A stretch of DNA of 10,021 nt from a bacterium (GCA_021107695.1 JAIOSI010000272.1:1-10021), one strand, 5' to 3'. Positions 1 to 6,302 are shown, counted from the stretch's first letter. Numbers and translations: made by a program. The notes: generated by a model not told the origin, from the letters alone.

Positions 1-2582
1 ATGCCCGGCAGGGAGTCTATAGTGCCTGGGCACCGCCGGAAATTGATGAAACCCGCGCCCTGACCATAAGTGGCTTCAGCACCACCGAGCTACAGGTCTG
101 GGACACCACTACCGGAGAGAGCCTGGTCAATTATGAAATGACCGGAACCGGGAACTCCCGTCGGGTCAGCTTCGAATGGCAGGTTGACAGGGGAAATCAC
201 CTCGTCGTTGCCGACCTCAGCAAAGCCGCCGCACCGCTGGATGTCTATCCAGCCCATCGGAGTAACGTAACCGACCCTGTCGCGGCCGACATCATCTACG
301 TTGCTCACCCCAGCCTGGTGAATGCTCTCGATCCTCTGGTGGACTTCCATCGCGGCAACGGCAAACGGGTGGTCGTTGTCCGTACCGATGACCTCTACGA
401 TGAGTACTCCGGCGGGCGGCTGAGTCCCTGGGCGATTCGGAATTACCTCTACAACGCCTACCATAACGCCATTGGCGATCCCGTCAGCTACGTTACTCTG
501 GTGGGGGATTGTTCGGGGGATTATCGGGACAGCGAGAACCTCTACTCCGGTCCCTCCTGGCGAGATTATGCCTCGAACCTTCTGCCAGTAGTCTATTATC
601 AGTACAGTGCTGGTTTAACAACTCCCTCGGATAACATCTATGCCAGTCTGGTGGGCAGCGATAATGCTCCCGATGTGGCAATTAGTCGTATGTCCGCCTA
701 TGAACCAGCTCAGATAGAGGAGATAGTTCGTCGAACCGTTGCCTATCCAGAGATAGAGGGCGGCTTCTGGCAGGCAACTCACGGTCTCTTGGTCGATAAC
801 ACGGTTTACTATTCCGGCGACGAATGGCCAAGCGAGGGAATCCTGTTCGATCTCGATGCGGAATTCCTGGTCAACCTCCACGGCTCATCGGCTTTCCTCC
901 ACGACAAGATATACCTGACCGGCCTGGGCGTGGCAAAGACAGGGGATCGAGACTATACTCCAGTAGAGTTTGCCCCCGACGTTCGCCAGAAAGTAACCCG
1001 GGACCATATAACGCCGCGCTATCGGGAGGCGTTGGAACGGGGGATGCTCATCTTCAGCTTCATTGGTCATGGCGCCTGGCATACCTGGCTCCACGAGCTG
1101 GCGTACACTAACCGTCCGCCGATTTTCGTTGACCACAGTATGTGGAACTGTACGATTCCACCCCTCCTGATTCAATCCTCCTGCTCCACCGGAGACTTTG
1201 ACCGCGTCAAGATCAACAACCCTGATTGTACTGCCGAACATGCCCTTTGGGTGCCTAACGGAGTGCTGGCGACGACGGCCGCCTCGCGTACAACATCTGG
1301 TGGCGCGGCGATTAGCTATCACGCCTACATCTTTGAAGCCTTCTTCCACAGGACGAATCGTCTTGATGTCCCCGCTCTGGGGCTGGCACATCAATATGCC
1401 GTAACTACCTATGGGCACTCAGTCCGCGTACGTCAGCATCTCTTCGGCGATGCTGCCACGCTGCTGCGGGTTCCCCAGGGGGGGATTGAACTGGACAGCT
1501 ACGGCGGTTCCTCCGTGGCTAAGGGTGAGGTCATCACCGTCAGCGGCGAGCTTACCGACCCCGCCCTCGATGGCGAGAGCGTCCTGCTGGTTGCCTACGA
1601 TCGCCCGGAGCTGCCCTACACCTACAACGAAACCCGCCTCTACCGTCGGGTTGCCTCTGCCACGGCTCCGGTAACCAACGGCAGCTTCTCCGGTCAGTTG
1701 GCTCTGCCGCTGAACATGAACGAGGAGATCACCGAGGGTCCGCCGCCGAATGACCCTCTCACCGGTGGTTCAATTCCGCTGGCGAACGACTACCACCTGG
1801 AGATTCACGCCTACACCCTCTCTGCCGACGGCAAAACCTACGCCGTGGAGGCTCCCTTGCACGGCGACCCGATCATCGAGCTGCCGATAACCGGAGAGGT
1901 TGACCCGCCGACCAACAACGGCGGTCCCACGGTGGAGTTCTACCTCGACGAAGGCAGGGTCTCCCAGGGCGATACCATTAACGGCAAGCTGACCTTCACC
2001 GCCGAACTCAGCGACGACCACGGGCTGCTCATCGTCCGCAGCGACGGCAACGTACCAATGCGCTACGGCGATATCGACCAGCCAATAACCCTCGTCGCCG
2101 AGGGCGGGAACTTCACCCTCAATCTCGACCTGACCGACTATTACGAGCCTGCCAGCGGCGACTACACCCGGGGGCGGGTCTCTCGCGAGCTTGACCTTCC
2201 GCCGGGAGACTACACCCTGACCGTGTATTGCTACGACCGCTTCGGCGAGCCTGGCTCCGGCAGCTTCGAGCTGACCGTTGCCGAACGGATGACCCTCGAC
2301 GACGTCCTCGTCGTGCCAAATCCGGTTACCGGTCCCACCGCCTTTACCTTCATCAGCAGCCACCGCCCCGACAACGCCCGAATCCGTATCTATACCTCCG
2401 CCGGACGCTGTGTCCGCACCATCGACGCTGGCTCTCTCAACGCCGGATTCAACTCCGTTCCCTGGGATGGTCTCGACTCCTCCGGTCGGACGCTGGCAAA
2501 CGGCGTGTACCTCTACTCCGTCGAGGTCTCCGGCGCGGGCAACCGCGACAAGGTCATCGAGAAGCTGATCATGCTCCGCTAG
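1..2582 (+). CDS. C25 (gingipain/PorU-like) cysteine peptidase, 5' end missing
   Basis: The reading frame is open from base 3 to the TAG at 2580-2582, giving 859 visible residues, so the true start lies left of the window. The ATG at 138 is only an internal Met. A region around visible residues 90-175 (dinucleotide-fold-like strands, RVVVVRTDDLYDEYS, then YVTLVGDCSGDYRD) matches the gingipain-type catalytic fold. The catalytic pair is visible: His356 in FIGHGAW and Cys394 in SSCSTGDFD, the usual C25 arrangement. Beta-rich Ig-like segments follow from about residue 490. Residues 770-859 (VVPNPV, then WDGLDSSGR, ANGVYLYSVEV, KLIMLR) form a FlgD-like/type IX C-terminal domain. Such proteins are exported by the type IX system. 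PorU, the system's own sortase, is a C25 member, and the two PorV-like genes downstream favour that link. It could equally be a gingipain-like cargo protease. Family call is strong; PorU identity is inference. Codon use shifts near 1490. Confidence 0.88.
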   Translation, partial: ARQGVYSAWAPPEIDETRALTISGFSTTELQVWDTTTGESLVNYEMTGTGNSRRVSFEWQVDRGNHLVVADLSKAAAPLDVYPAHRSNVTDPVAADIIYVAHPSLVNALDPLVDFHRGNGKRVVVVRTDDLYDEYSGGRLSPWAIRNYLYNAYHNAIGDPVSYVTLVGDCSGDYRDSENLYSGPSWRDYASNLLPVVYYQYSAGLTTPSDNIYASLVGSDNAPDVAISRMSAYEPAQIEEIVRRTVAYPEIEGGFWQATHGLLVDNTVYYSGDEWPSEGILFDLDAEFLVNLHGSSAFLHDKIYLTGLGVAKTGDRDYTPVEFAPDVRQKVTRDHITPRYREALERGMLIFSFIGHGAWHTWLHELAYTNRPPIFVDHSMWNCTIPPLLIQSSCSTGDFDRVKINNPDCTAEHALWVPNGVLATTAASRTTSGGAAISYHAYIFEAFFHRTNRLDVPALGLAHQYAVTTYGHSVRVRQHLFGDAATLLRVPQGGIELDSYGGSSVAKGEVITVSGELTDPALDGESVLLVAYDRPELPYTYNETRLYRRVASATAPVTNGSFSGQLALPLNMNEEITEGPPPNDPLTGGSIPLANDYHLEIHAYTLSADGKTYAVEAPLHGDPIIELPITGEVDPPTNNGGPTVEFYLDEGRVSQGDTINGKLTFTAELSDDHGLLIVRSDGNVPMRYGDIDQPITLVAEGGNFTLNLDLTDYYEPASGDYTRGRVSRELDLPPGDYTLTVYCYDRFGEPGSGSFELTVAERMTLDDVLVVPNPVTGPTAFTFISSHRPDNARIRIYTSAGRCVRTIDAGSLNAGFNSVPWDGLDSSGRTLANGVYLYSVEVSGAGNRDKVIEKLIMLR

Positions 2583-2661
2583 GCAGCGCAGTGCGCTGCA
2601 CCACAGGGCTGGGCTTCGCCCAGAACACCTTGAGAATATCCGCTCCCGCTGGTCGCTCAAC
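2583..2661 (-). repeat. Composite two-hairpin repeat, copy 1 (inverted)
   Basis: This element begins on the base after the peptidase stop codon. It contains two perfect hairpins: GCAGCGC-AGT-GCGCTGC (2583-2599) and CTGGGC-TTC-GCCCAG (2609-2623). They are followed by AACACCTTG and a CGCTCCCGCTGGTCGCT word. Its reverse complement aligns over nearly its whole length with 4563-4640 and over its hairpin half with 9522-9571. There is no T-tract after either hairpin, so it does not look like an intrinsic terminator. Confidence 0.8.
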
Positions 2662-2715
2662 GAAGTAACTTTGTGGGCAGTAATGGGTGCAGCCTCGTGG
2701 TCTGGAGATGGTAAT

Positions 2716-2753
2716 GTAGGGCGGGCATTGCCTCATCGGCAAAAATGCCCGCC
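2716..2753 (+). repeat. GTAGGG-type hairpin repeat with nested stem
   Basis: The sequence opens with GTAGGG. A 10-bp stem pairs GGCGGGCATT (2720-2729) with AATGCCCGCC (2744-2753). An inner GCC/GGC stem (2730-2732 with 2738-2740) closes a TCATC loop. It resembles the GTAGGGGC hairpin family elsewhere in the window but has a longer stem. It lies 23 nt upstream of the acetyltransferase start, so it would sit in that gene's leader if transcribed. Confidence 0.65.
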
Positions 2754-2764
2754 GAGAGACTGTC

Positions 2765-2772
2765 AAGGGAGA
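2765..2772 (+). promoter_or_regulatory. Ribosome binding site fixing a TTG start
   Basis: AAGGGAGA lies 4 nt before the TTG at 2777. No ATG or GTG exists near this point in the GNAT frame that would keep the conserved N-terminal strand (LNIRPYQEED). This Shine-Dalgarno therefore decides the TTG start. Confidence 0.7.
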
Positions 2773-2776
2773 TCAG

Positions 2777-3190
2777 TTGCTGAACATCCGCCCTTATCAG
2801 GAAGAGGACGAAGCGGCGGTGTCCCTGCTCTGGCAGCAGTGCTTCCCCGACGCTCCGCCGCACAACCGCCCCGCCGAGGATATTCGCCGCAAGCTGGCGG
2901 TTCAGCGGGAACTCTTTCTGGTCGCCGTCTTCGATGAACAACTGGTCGGCACGGCGATGGCTGGCTACGACGGTCATCGGGGCTGGGTTTACTATGTGGC
3001 GGTCAGTCCCCAACATCAACGACAGGGAATCGGTGCCGCTCTGATGAAACAGGTGGAGGAGGAGCTAGCCCACCTCGGCTGCCCAAAGCTCAACCTCCAG
3101 ATACGCGCCGACAACACCGCTGTACTAGCCTTCTACAGGTCCCTCGGCTATCTCGTTGAAGAACGGGTGAGCATGGGCAAGCGTCTCTGA
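2777..3190 (+). CDS. ypeA: GNAT acetyltransferase, YpeA-like
   Basis: This 137-residue protein is a single GNAT domain that transfers an acetyl group from acetyl-CoA to an amine, probably in the cytoplasm; the substrate is unknown. The acetyl-CoA binding motif A is clear: VAVSPQHQRQGIGAALM at residues 74-90, with the Q-R-Q-G-I-G pyrophosphate loop at 81-86. The YDGHRG stretch at 64-69, GCPKLNLQIRADN, the AFYRSLGY motif B region and the final SMGKRL closely match the Escherichia coli YpeA pattern as I remember it, and the length fits. Start is TTG, chosen because AAGGGAGA sits just upstream and the first strand begins at residue 2. There is no sign of co-transcription with either neighbour: about 190 nt of repeat DNA precede it and about 130 nt follow it. 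Family is near certain; assignment to YpeA rather than another short GNAT is likely but recalled, not searched. Confidence 0.87.
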   Translation: MLNIRPYQEEDEAAVSLLWQQCFPDAPPHNRPAEDIRRKLAVQRELFLVAVFDEQLVGTAMAGYDGHRGWVYYVAVSPQHQRQGIGAALMKQVEEELAHLGCPKLNLQIRADNTAVLAFYRSLGYLVEERVSMGKRL

Positions 3191-3200
3191 TGCCTTTTAG

Positions 3201-3269
3201 ACAAGGGGCTTTAGCCCCTTGTGAAGAAAAAGTACGTCACAGACTCAGCAAGGGGTTGAAACCCCTTGC
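3201..3269. repeat. Pair of 22-nt palindromes (AAGGGG family)
   Basis: Two near-perfect palindromes stand 25 nt apart in the gap between the acetyltransferase and the first barrel gene. At 3201-3222, ACAAGGGGCT pairs with AGCCCCTTGT. At 3248-3269, GCAAGGGGTT pairs with AACCCCTTGC. Each has a 10-bp stem and a 2-nt centre. The AAGGGG core is shared, while the inner two pairs differ on both arms (CT/AG against TT/AA) and the outer pair differs too (A-T against G-C). Neither is followed by a T-run. They could stabilise or separate transcripts, but they look like a repeat family rather than a terminator. Confidence 0.75.
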
Positions 3270-3324
3270 CTAAGACATAAATGTTGATATACGCCAAAAA
3301 AATCTCGAATACCAGGGAGAAACG

Positions 3325-4260
3325 GTGAAAACGGTTTCCATACTGCTCTTGATTGCCCTCGCGACCTCGCCTGCTCTGGCTGAGGATTCACTCTACGCCG
3401 GCGACTACCTGACGCTGGGCTTTGGCGCGCGGGCGATGGCCCTCGGCGGAGCCTACTCTGCTCTGGCGACCGACGCCGCCGCTCCGGCCTACAACCCCGC
3501 CGGACTGGCGATGGCGGGGAACTACGGCGGACTCTTCATGCACTCCAGCCGCTTCGACAACCTCGTCCTCTACGACACCCTCAGCGGCTACTACTCCTTT
3601 GGTAAGGCGGGGGGAACCCTCGGTGCAAGCTGGGTGCGTACGGCGATTGACGACATCAAGCTCACCCGCTGGGACGACGACGGGCTGCCGGAGGTTTACA
3701 AAACCGTCAATACCGCCGCCGATGCCTTCCAGCTGAGCTACGCGCGGGAGCTGGTGGAGAACCTCTCCGCCGGGCTGACGCTGAAGTACCTCCACGACGA
3801 TGTGGGCGTGGGAACCGCCGACGGCTTCGGCTTCGATGTCGGGCTGCTCTGGCAGATTGACGACAACGCCGCCGTGGCTCTGGTGGCGCACGACCCCTAC
3901 ACCAGCAAGACCTGGGACACCGGAACCACCGACACCTTCGACCCCCGCGTGGTGCTGGGCGGAGCCTGGGCGGTGGACCTCCTTGCCATCGACTCCCGGT
4001 TGACGCTGAGCCTCGACCTGGACTTCATCCTTGCCGACTACGGAGAGGCGGCACAGGTTGACCTCGAAGGAGCCGGACTCGACCTCCACGGCGGGCTGGA
4101 GATTCTGATCTCCGATGTCTTCGCCGCTCGTGTGGGAGCCGACCGGGGCAAGCTGAACCTCGGCGGTGGGGTGCAGCTCTGGGGAGTCTCAGAGGATTAC
4201 TGCTTCCTCTCCCACGAGCTGGGGCAGACCCACCGGGTTAGCATCCAGGCAGGGTTTTAA
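3325..4260 (+). CDS. PorV/PorQ-family outer-membrane barrel protein 1
   Basis: The 311-residue product begins with a Sec signal peptide (MKTVSILLLIALATSPALA, cleavage after Ala19). The family signature follows: GDYLTLGFGARAMALGGAYSALA, then ATDAAAPAYNPAGLA at about residues 47-61. The rest alternates short amphipathic strands with Asp/Gly turns, and the protein ends in Phe (VSIQAGF), the usual C-terminal signal for outer-membrane barrel assembly. PorV in type IX systems carries folded cargo from the translocon to the sortase PorU; PorQ-like members are less well understood. Length is close to other short members. The start is GTG at 3325, with GGGAG 5 nt upstream and the signal peptide directly after it. 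The 3' end carries a 15-nt word repeated at 4339. Which subtype (PorV, PorQ or other) cannot be told here. High GC at third positions, as in most of the window. Confidence 0.85.
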   Translation: MKTVSILLLIALATSPALAEDSLYAGDYLTLGFGARAMALGGAYSALATDAAAPAYNPAGLAMAGNYGGLFMHSSRFDNLVLYDTLSGYYSFGKAGGTLGASWVRTAIDDIKLTRWDDDGLPEVYKTVNTAADAFQLSYARELVENLSAGLTLKYLHDDVGVGTADGFGFDVGLLWQIDDNAAVALVAHDPYTSKTWDTGTTDTFDPRVVLGGAWAVDLLAIDSRLTLSLDLDFILADYGEAAQVDLEGAGLDLHGGLEILISDVFAARVGADRGKLNLGGGVQLWGVSEDYCFLSHELGQTHRVSIQAGF

Positions 4261-4390
4261 CGGAGTTTAGTCTGCTGCGCGGCGATGGTTTGATTCAGGT
4301 TGGATGGTTGTTCGCGATGCTCGGAGTGGCCGTAGCCACCAGGCAGGGTTTTAGGGATTCATAGATTTCGGTATCTGTGTAATTTGCCTT

Positions 4391-4468
4391 GTAGGGGCGG
4401 AGCATCATATGGATATTGGTGTCCGCCCAGAGAGAAAAAAGAGGGCGCACACGCAGGCGCGCCCCTAC
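4391..4468. repeat. Two facing GTAGGGGC/GCCCCTAC hairpins
   Basis: The first hairpin opens with GTAGGGGC, pairs GGGCGGA (4395-4401) with TCCGCCC (4422-4428), and has an unusually long 20-nt loop. The second pairs GGGCGC (4443-4448) with GCGCCC (4459-4464) and closes with CCCCTAC at 4462-4468. The pair is arranged head to head, so GTAGGGG and CCCCTAC bound the 78-nt block as an inverted repeat. Confidence 0.7.
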
Positions 4469-4562
4469 AGAACCCCTGTTCAATTCACACCACTGCTGCT
4501 TTCTGGCAGCGGTTATAGTACAATCCCCGCCCTGCCCGCTGCTTAATGCTGATTCCTGTGCA

Positions 4563-4640
4563 GTTAAGCGACCAGCGGGAGCGAGCAAGTTCAAGGTTTT
4601 CCGGTGCGGAGTACCGGTTCTGTGTCCAGCTTCAAGCTGG
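4563..4640 (+). repeat. Composite two-hairpin repeat, copy 2
   Basis: It begins GTTAAGCGACCAGCGGGAGCG, continues to TCAAGGTTTTC, and ends in two hairpins: CCGGTGC-GGA-GTACCGG (4601-4617, one G-T pair) and CCAGCT-TCA-AGCTGG (4626-4640), joined by TTCTGTGT. The linker words match the reverse complement of 2583-2661 and the + strand of 9522-9571, but both stems have entirely different sequence on both arms. It is followed by TGCTGCGGGA and lies in the leader of the second barrel gene. Confidence 0.78.
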
Positions 4641-4722
4641 TGCTGCGGGAACTAAACATCCCCCACGGCGTAAACTGTTTGAAGAACTTCCTAACGGGTA
4701 AACCCATTCCCCTGGGAGAAAC

Positions 4723-5685
4723 ATGCGCAAAACGCTTCTGACAATTCTTCTGTTGTCCCTCGTCGCTGGCTCGGTCTATGCCGAGGCGGTCAGCATCACC
4801 GTACCCTGGCTGACGATGGATCCCGGGGCGCGCCCCGGCGGAATGGGCAAGGCGTTTGTTGCCATCGCCGACGATGTCCACGCCACCTACTATAACCCGG
4901 CGGGGCTTGCCTTTCAGCCTGGACACATGGTCGCGGCGATGCATTCCGACCGCTCCATCGACCAGAACAATATCTACTACGACTACCTGGGCTACGCTCA
5001 CAACTTCGAGAATATCGGCACCTTCGCCTTCTCCGCGCTCTACTCCAACGCCGGAGAGGTCGCCAAGACCAAGGATTCGCCGCAGCCCTACGCCTACATG
5101 TCGGTTTACGGCTTCTCTCTGAACCTCTCCTACGCCTACCCGATCATTGAGGACACGCTGGGACTGGGCGGAACGGCGAAGTACATCTACGACCACCTCT
5201 CCGACAGCGACAGTGCCAGCGCAATCGCCGGCGACATCGGTCTGCTCTGGAAGACTCCGCTGCCCAAGCTCTCCGTCGGCTTTAACATCATGAACCTCGG
5301 CTCCGACCTGACCTACCGCGTGGACGACGGCATACCCCAGCCGCTGCCCCGAATGGCAAAGGTCGGTCTCGCCTACGAGATTCCCTTCGAGGACGAGTTT
5401 AACGAGATGCGCTTCGCCGTGGACTACTCCAAGTATCTGGTCGGACTGGAAAGCAGCGTCGGTTCCGAGCTTGCCGAGGGCGTTATCGGCGTCGGTGCGG
5501 AGTACTGGTACGCCGGAATCGTCGGGCTGCGCGTGGGTTATTACTACGACGACGCTGGGCATGTCGAGGGAACCAGCTTCGGCGTGAGCCTCCAGTACGG
5601 CGGCTTCCAGTTCGACTTCGCCCAGCAGCCCGAAGGTGAACTCTTCGGAATGCAGAACCGCTTCAGCTTCAGCTACCGCTTCTAG
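4723..5685 (+). CDS. PorV/PorQ-family outer-membrane barrel protein 2
   Basis: The 320-residue product starts with a Sec signal peptide (MRKTLLTILLLSLVAGSVYA, cleavage after Ala20). Next comes the family signature GARPGGMGKAFVAIADDV followed by HATYYNPAGLAF at about residues 28-65. Strand-turn repeats rich in Tyr/Gly follow, and the protein ends RFSFSYRF with the terminal Phe expected for barrel insertion. It is clearly a paralogue of the protein at 3325-4260, but divergent: the two share the N-terminal motif and overall plan more than sequence. ATG is chosen because GGGAG lies 4 nt before it and the signal peptide follows at once. The leader context (GGGAGAAAC then the start) is nearly identical to that of the first barrel gene. 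Role is probably an outer-membrane cargo carrier or accessory of a type IX-like system; a general fatty-acid-transporter-like barrel is an alternative. The stop TAG is joined to a GCAGCGCA repeat word. Confidence 0.85.
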   Translation: MRKTLLTILLLSLVAGSVYAEAVSITVPWLTMDPGARPGGMGKAFVAIADDVHATYYNPAGLAFQPGHMVAAMHSDRSIDQNNIYYDYLGYAHNFENIGTFAFSALYSNAGEVAKTKDSPQPYAYMSVYGFSLNLSYAYPIIEDTLGLGGTAKYIYDHLSDSDSASAIAGDIGLLWKTPLPKLSVGFNIMNLGSDLTYRVDDGIPQPLPRMAKVGLAYEIPFEDEFNEMRFAVDYSKYLVGLESSVGSELAEGVIGVGAEYWYAGIVGLRVGYYYDDAGHVEGTSFGVSLQYGGFQFDFAQQPEGELFGMQNRFSFSYRF

Positions 5686-5720
5686 GCAGCGCATAAGCCC
5701 GCAGGATGTCTGAAAAATCA

Positions 5721-5836
5721 GGGCGAACACGAGGTTCGCCCCTACGGTCGGATTCCCCAGGATTTTGACGTTGTAGGGGCAGGCCCCCGTGCCTGCCCAG
5801 GTAGAATTGAGGGCAACCACAGGGGGTTGCCCCTAC
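5721..5836. repeat. Cluster of three GCCCCTAC-family hairpins
   Basis: Three copies of one family stand in a row, each with an 8-bp perfect stem. The first is GGGCGAAC/GTTCGCCC (5721-5728 with 5734-5741, then CTAC). The second is inverted: GTAGGGGC, with GGGCAGGC/GCCTGCCC (5777-5784 with 5791-5798). The third is GGGCAACC/GGTTGCCC (5811-5818 with 5825-5832, then CTAC). Read in one direction, all have GGGC, four variable bases, a loop starting with AC, the complement of those four bases, then GCCCCTAC. The third copy ends 28 nt before the -35 box of the next gene. Confidence 0.85.
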
Positions 5837-5863
5837 AAAACCAGCGGTTGCTCCTCGACCAAG

Positions 5864-5893
5864 TTGACGACAGCGGTGTCCTTCACTTATAAT
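5864..5893 (+). promoter_or_regulatory. Sigma70-like promoter for the zinc-ribbon gene
   Basis: TTGACG (5864-5869) and a perfect TATAAT (5888-5893) are separated by 18 nt. Transcription would start near 5900, giving a leader of about 67 nt before the ATG at 5967. This is the best promoter match in the window. Part of the leader (5906-5930) can fold as an imperfect hairpin around GGGATTCCC. Confidence 0.7.
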
Positions 5894-5966
5894 CTCCGGC
5901 TCAGTTGGTTCTGCGGGATTCCCACGAAACCAGATTCTGCTCCAATAAGAATAGCTCATCAAAACT

Positions 5967-6245
5967 ATGCCGACCTACTCCTTTATCTGCGATAGCTGTG
6001 AACACCGCTTCGAGCGGTTTCTCTCTATTACCGCCGACGACCCCGAAGCCTGCCCCGCCTGCGGAGCCGACGCTGTCCGTCGTCTGCCCTCCGCCGGAGC
6101 GGGCTTTATTCTCAAGGGTTCCGGCTTCTACGCCACCGACAACCGCAGCAGCGACTACAAAAAAGATGAAAAGGCGGACAAGAGCAATTCCGCAGCCGCC
6201 TGCGCCACGAACTGCGAAACCTGCCCGCTGAAGACCGAAGCGTAG
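5967..6245 (+). CDS. FmdB-family zinc-ribbon protein
   Basis: The 92-residue protein opens with the family's classic MPTYSFICDSCEHRFE and a four-cysteine zinc ribbon: CDSC at residues 8-11 and CPAC at 29-32. It then has FILKGSGFYATD at 47-58, which matches the family's KGSGFY element, followed by a charged, flexible tail. FmdB-type proteins are named after a proposed regulator of formamidase/amidase genes, but their role in most bacteria is unknown; a nucleic-acid-binding or regulatory job is a guess. Unusual is a second cysteine group near the end (Cys79, Cys83, Cys86, in CATNCETCP), which could bind another metal. No good Shine-Dalgarno precedes the ATG, although the start is fixed by the conserved N-terminus. 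A strong promoter lies upstream, so it is probably the first gene of its own transcript. The parvulin genes may follow on the same transcript across 184 nt. Confidence 0.88.
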   Translation: MPTYSFICDSCEHRFERFLSITADDPEACPACGADAVRRLPSAGAGFILKGSGFYATDNRSSDYKKDEKADKSNSAAACATNCETCPLKTEA

Positions 6246-6302
6246 CTGATACGCGGGTGTTGAGGTTAGCCGCCTGGGTAAGGTTGCTCGCGAAAGTGGG
6301 AT

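Larger units (their letters stand above)
4261..4722. other. 462-nt intergenic region, repeat-rich, no gene seen
   Basis: No convincing gene is present. Short open frames here lack ribosome sites and are made of repeat sequence. Contents in order: a second copy of CCAGGCAGGGTTTTA (4339-4353) just after a GTGGC-CGTA-GCCAC hairpin (4326-4339); two facing CCCCTAC-family hairpins (4391-4468); a loosely promoter-like stretch (TATAGTACAAT, 4514-4524) without a good -35 box; a composite two-hairpin repeat (4563-4640); and the leader of the next gene, ending with GGGAG at 4714-4718. Confidence 0.7.

Noticed and set aside
138..140. ATG as the start of the C25 peptidase
   Set aside because: The frame is open with protein-like sequence from base 3, and there is no ribosome site before this ATG; the gene enters from the left edge.
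1770..2660. 296-codon minus-strand frame opposite the peptidase 3' end
   Set aside because: It has a Val/Gly/Asp-rich translation with no recognisable domain and runs antisense to a well-supported C-terminal domain; it is another codon-bias shadow.
3201..3222. Palindrome after the acetyltransferase as an intrinsic terminator
   Set aside because: The stem is strong but no T-run follows on either strand, and a sister copy lies 25 nt on, so a repeat is the better reading.
4514..4524. TATAGTACAAT as a promoter for the second barrel gene
   Set aside because: Two -10-like hexamers overlap, but no acceptable -35 box lies 16-18 nt upstream, and the site is almost 200 nt from the start codon.
4416..4655. 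79-codon + strand frame in the large gap
   Set aside because: No Shine-Dalgarno, and it runs through two repeat elements with no protein-like pattern.
4591..5820. 409-codon open frame on the minus strand opposite the second barrel gene
   Set aside because: It is a shadow of the high-GC3 barrel gene: no ribosome site, low-complexity Val/Gly/Glu-rich translation, and the + strand gene has a signal peptide and family motifs.
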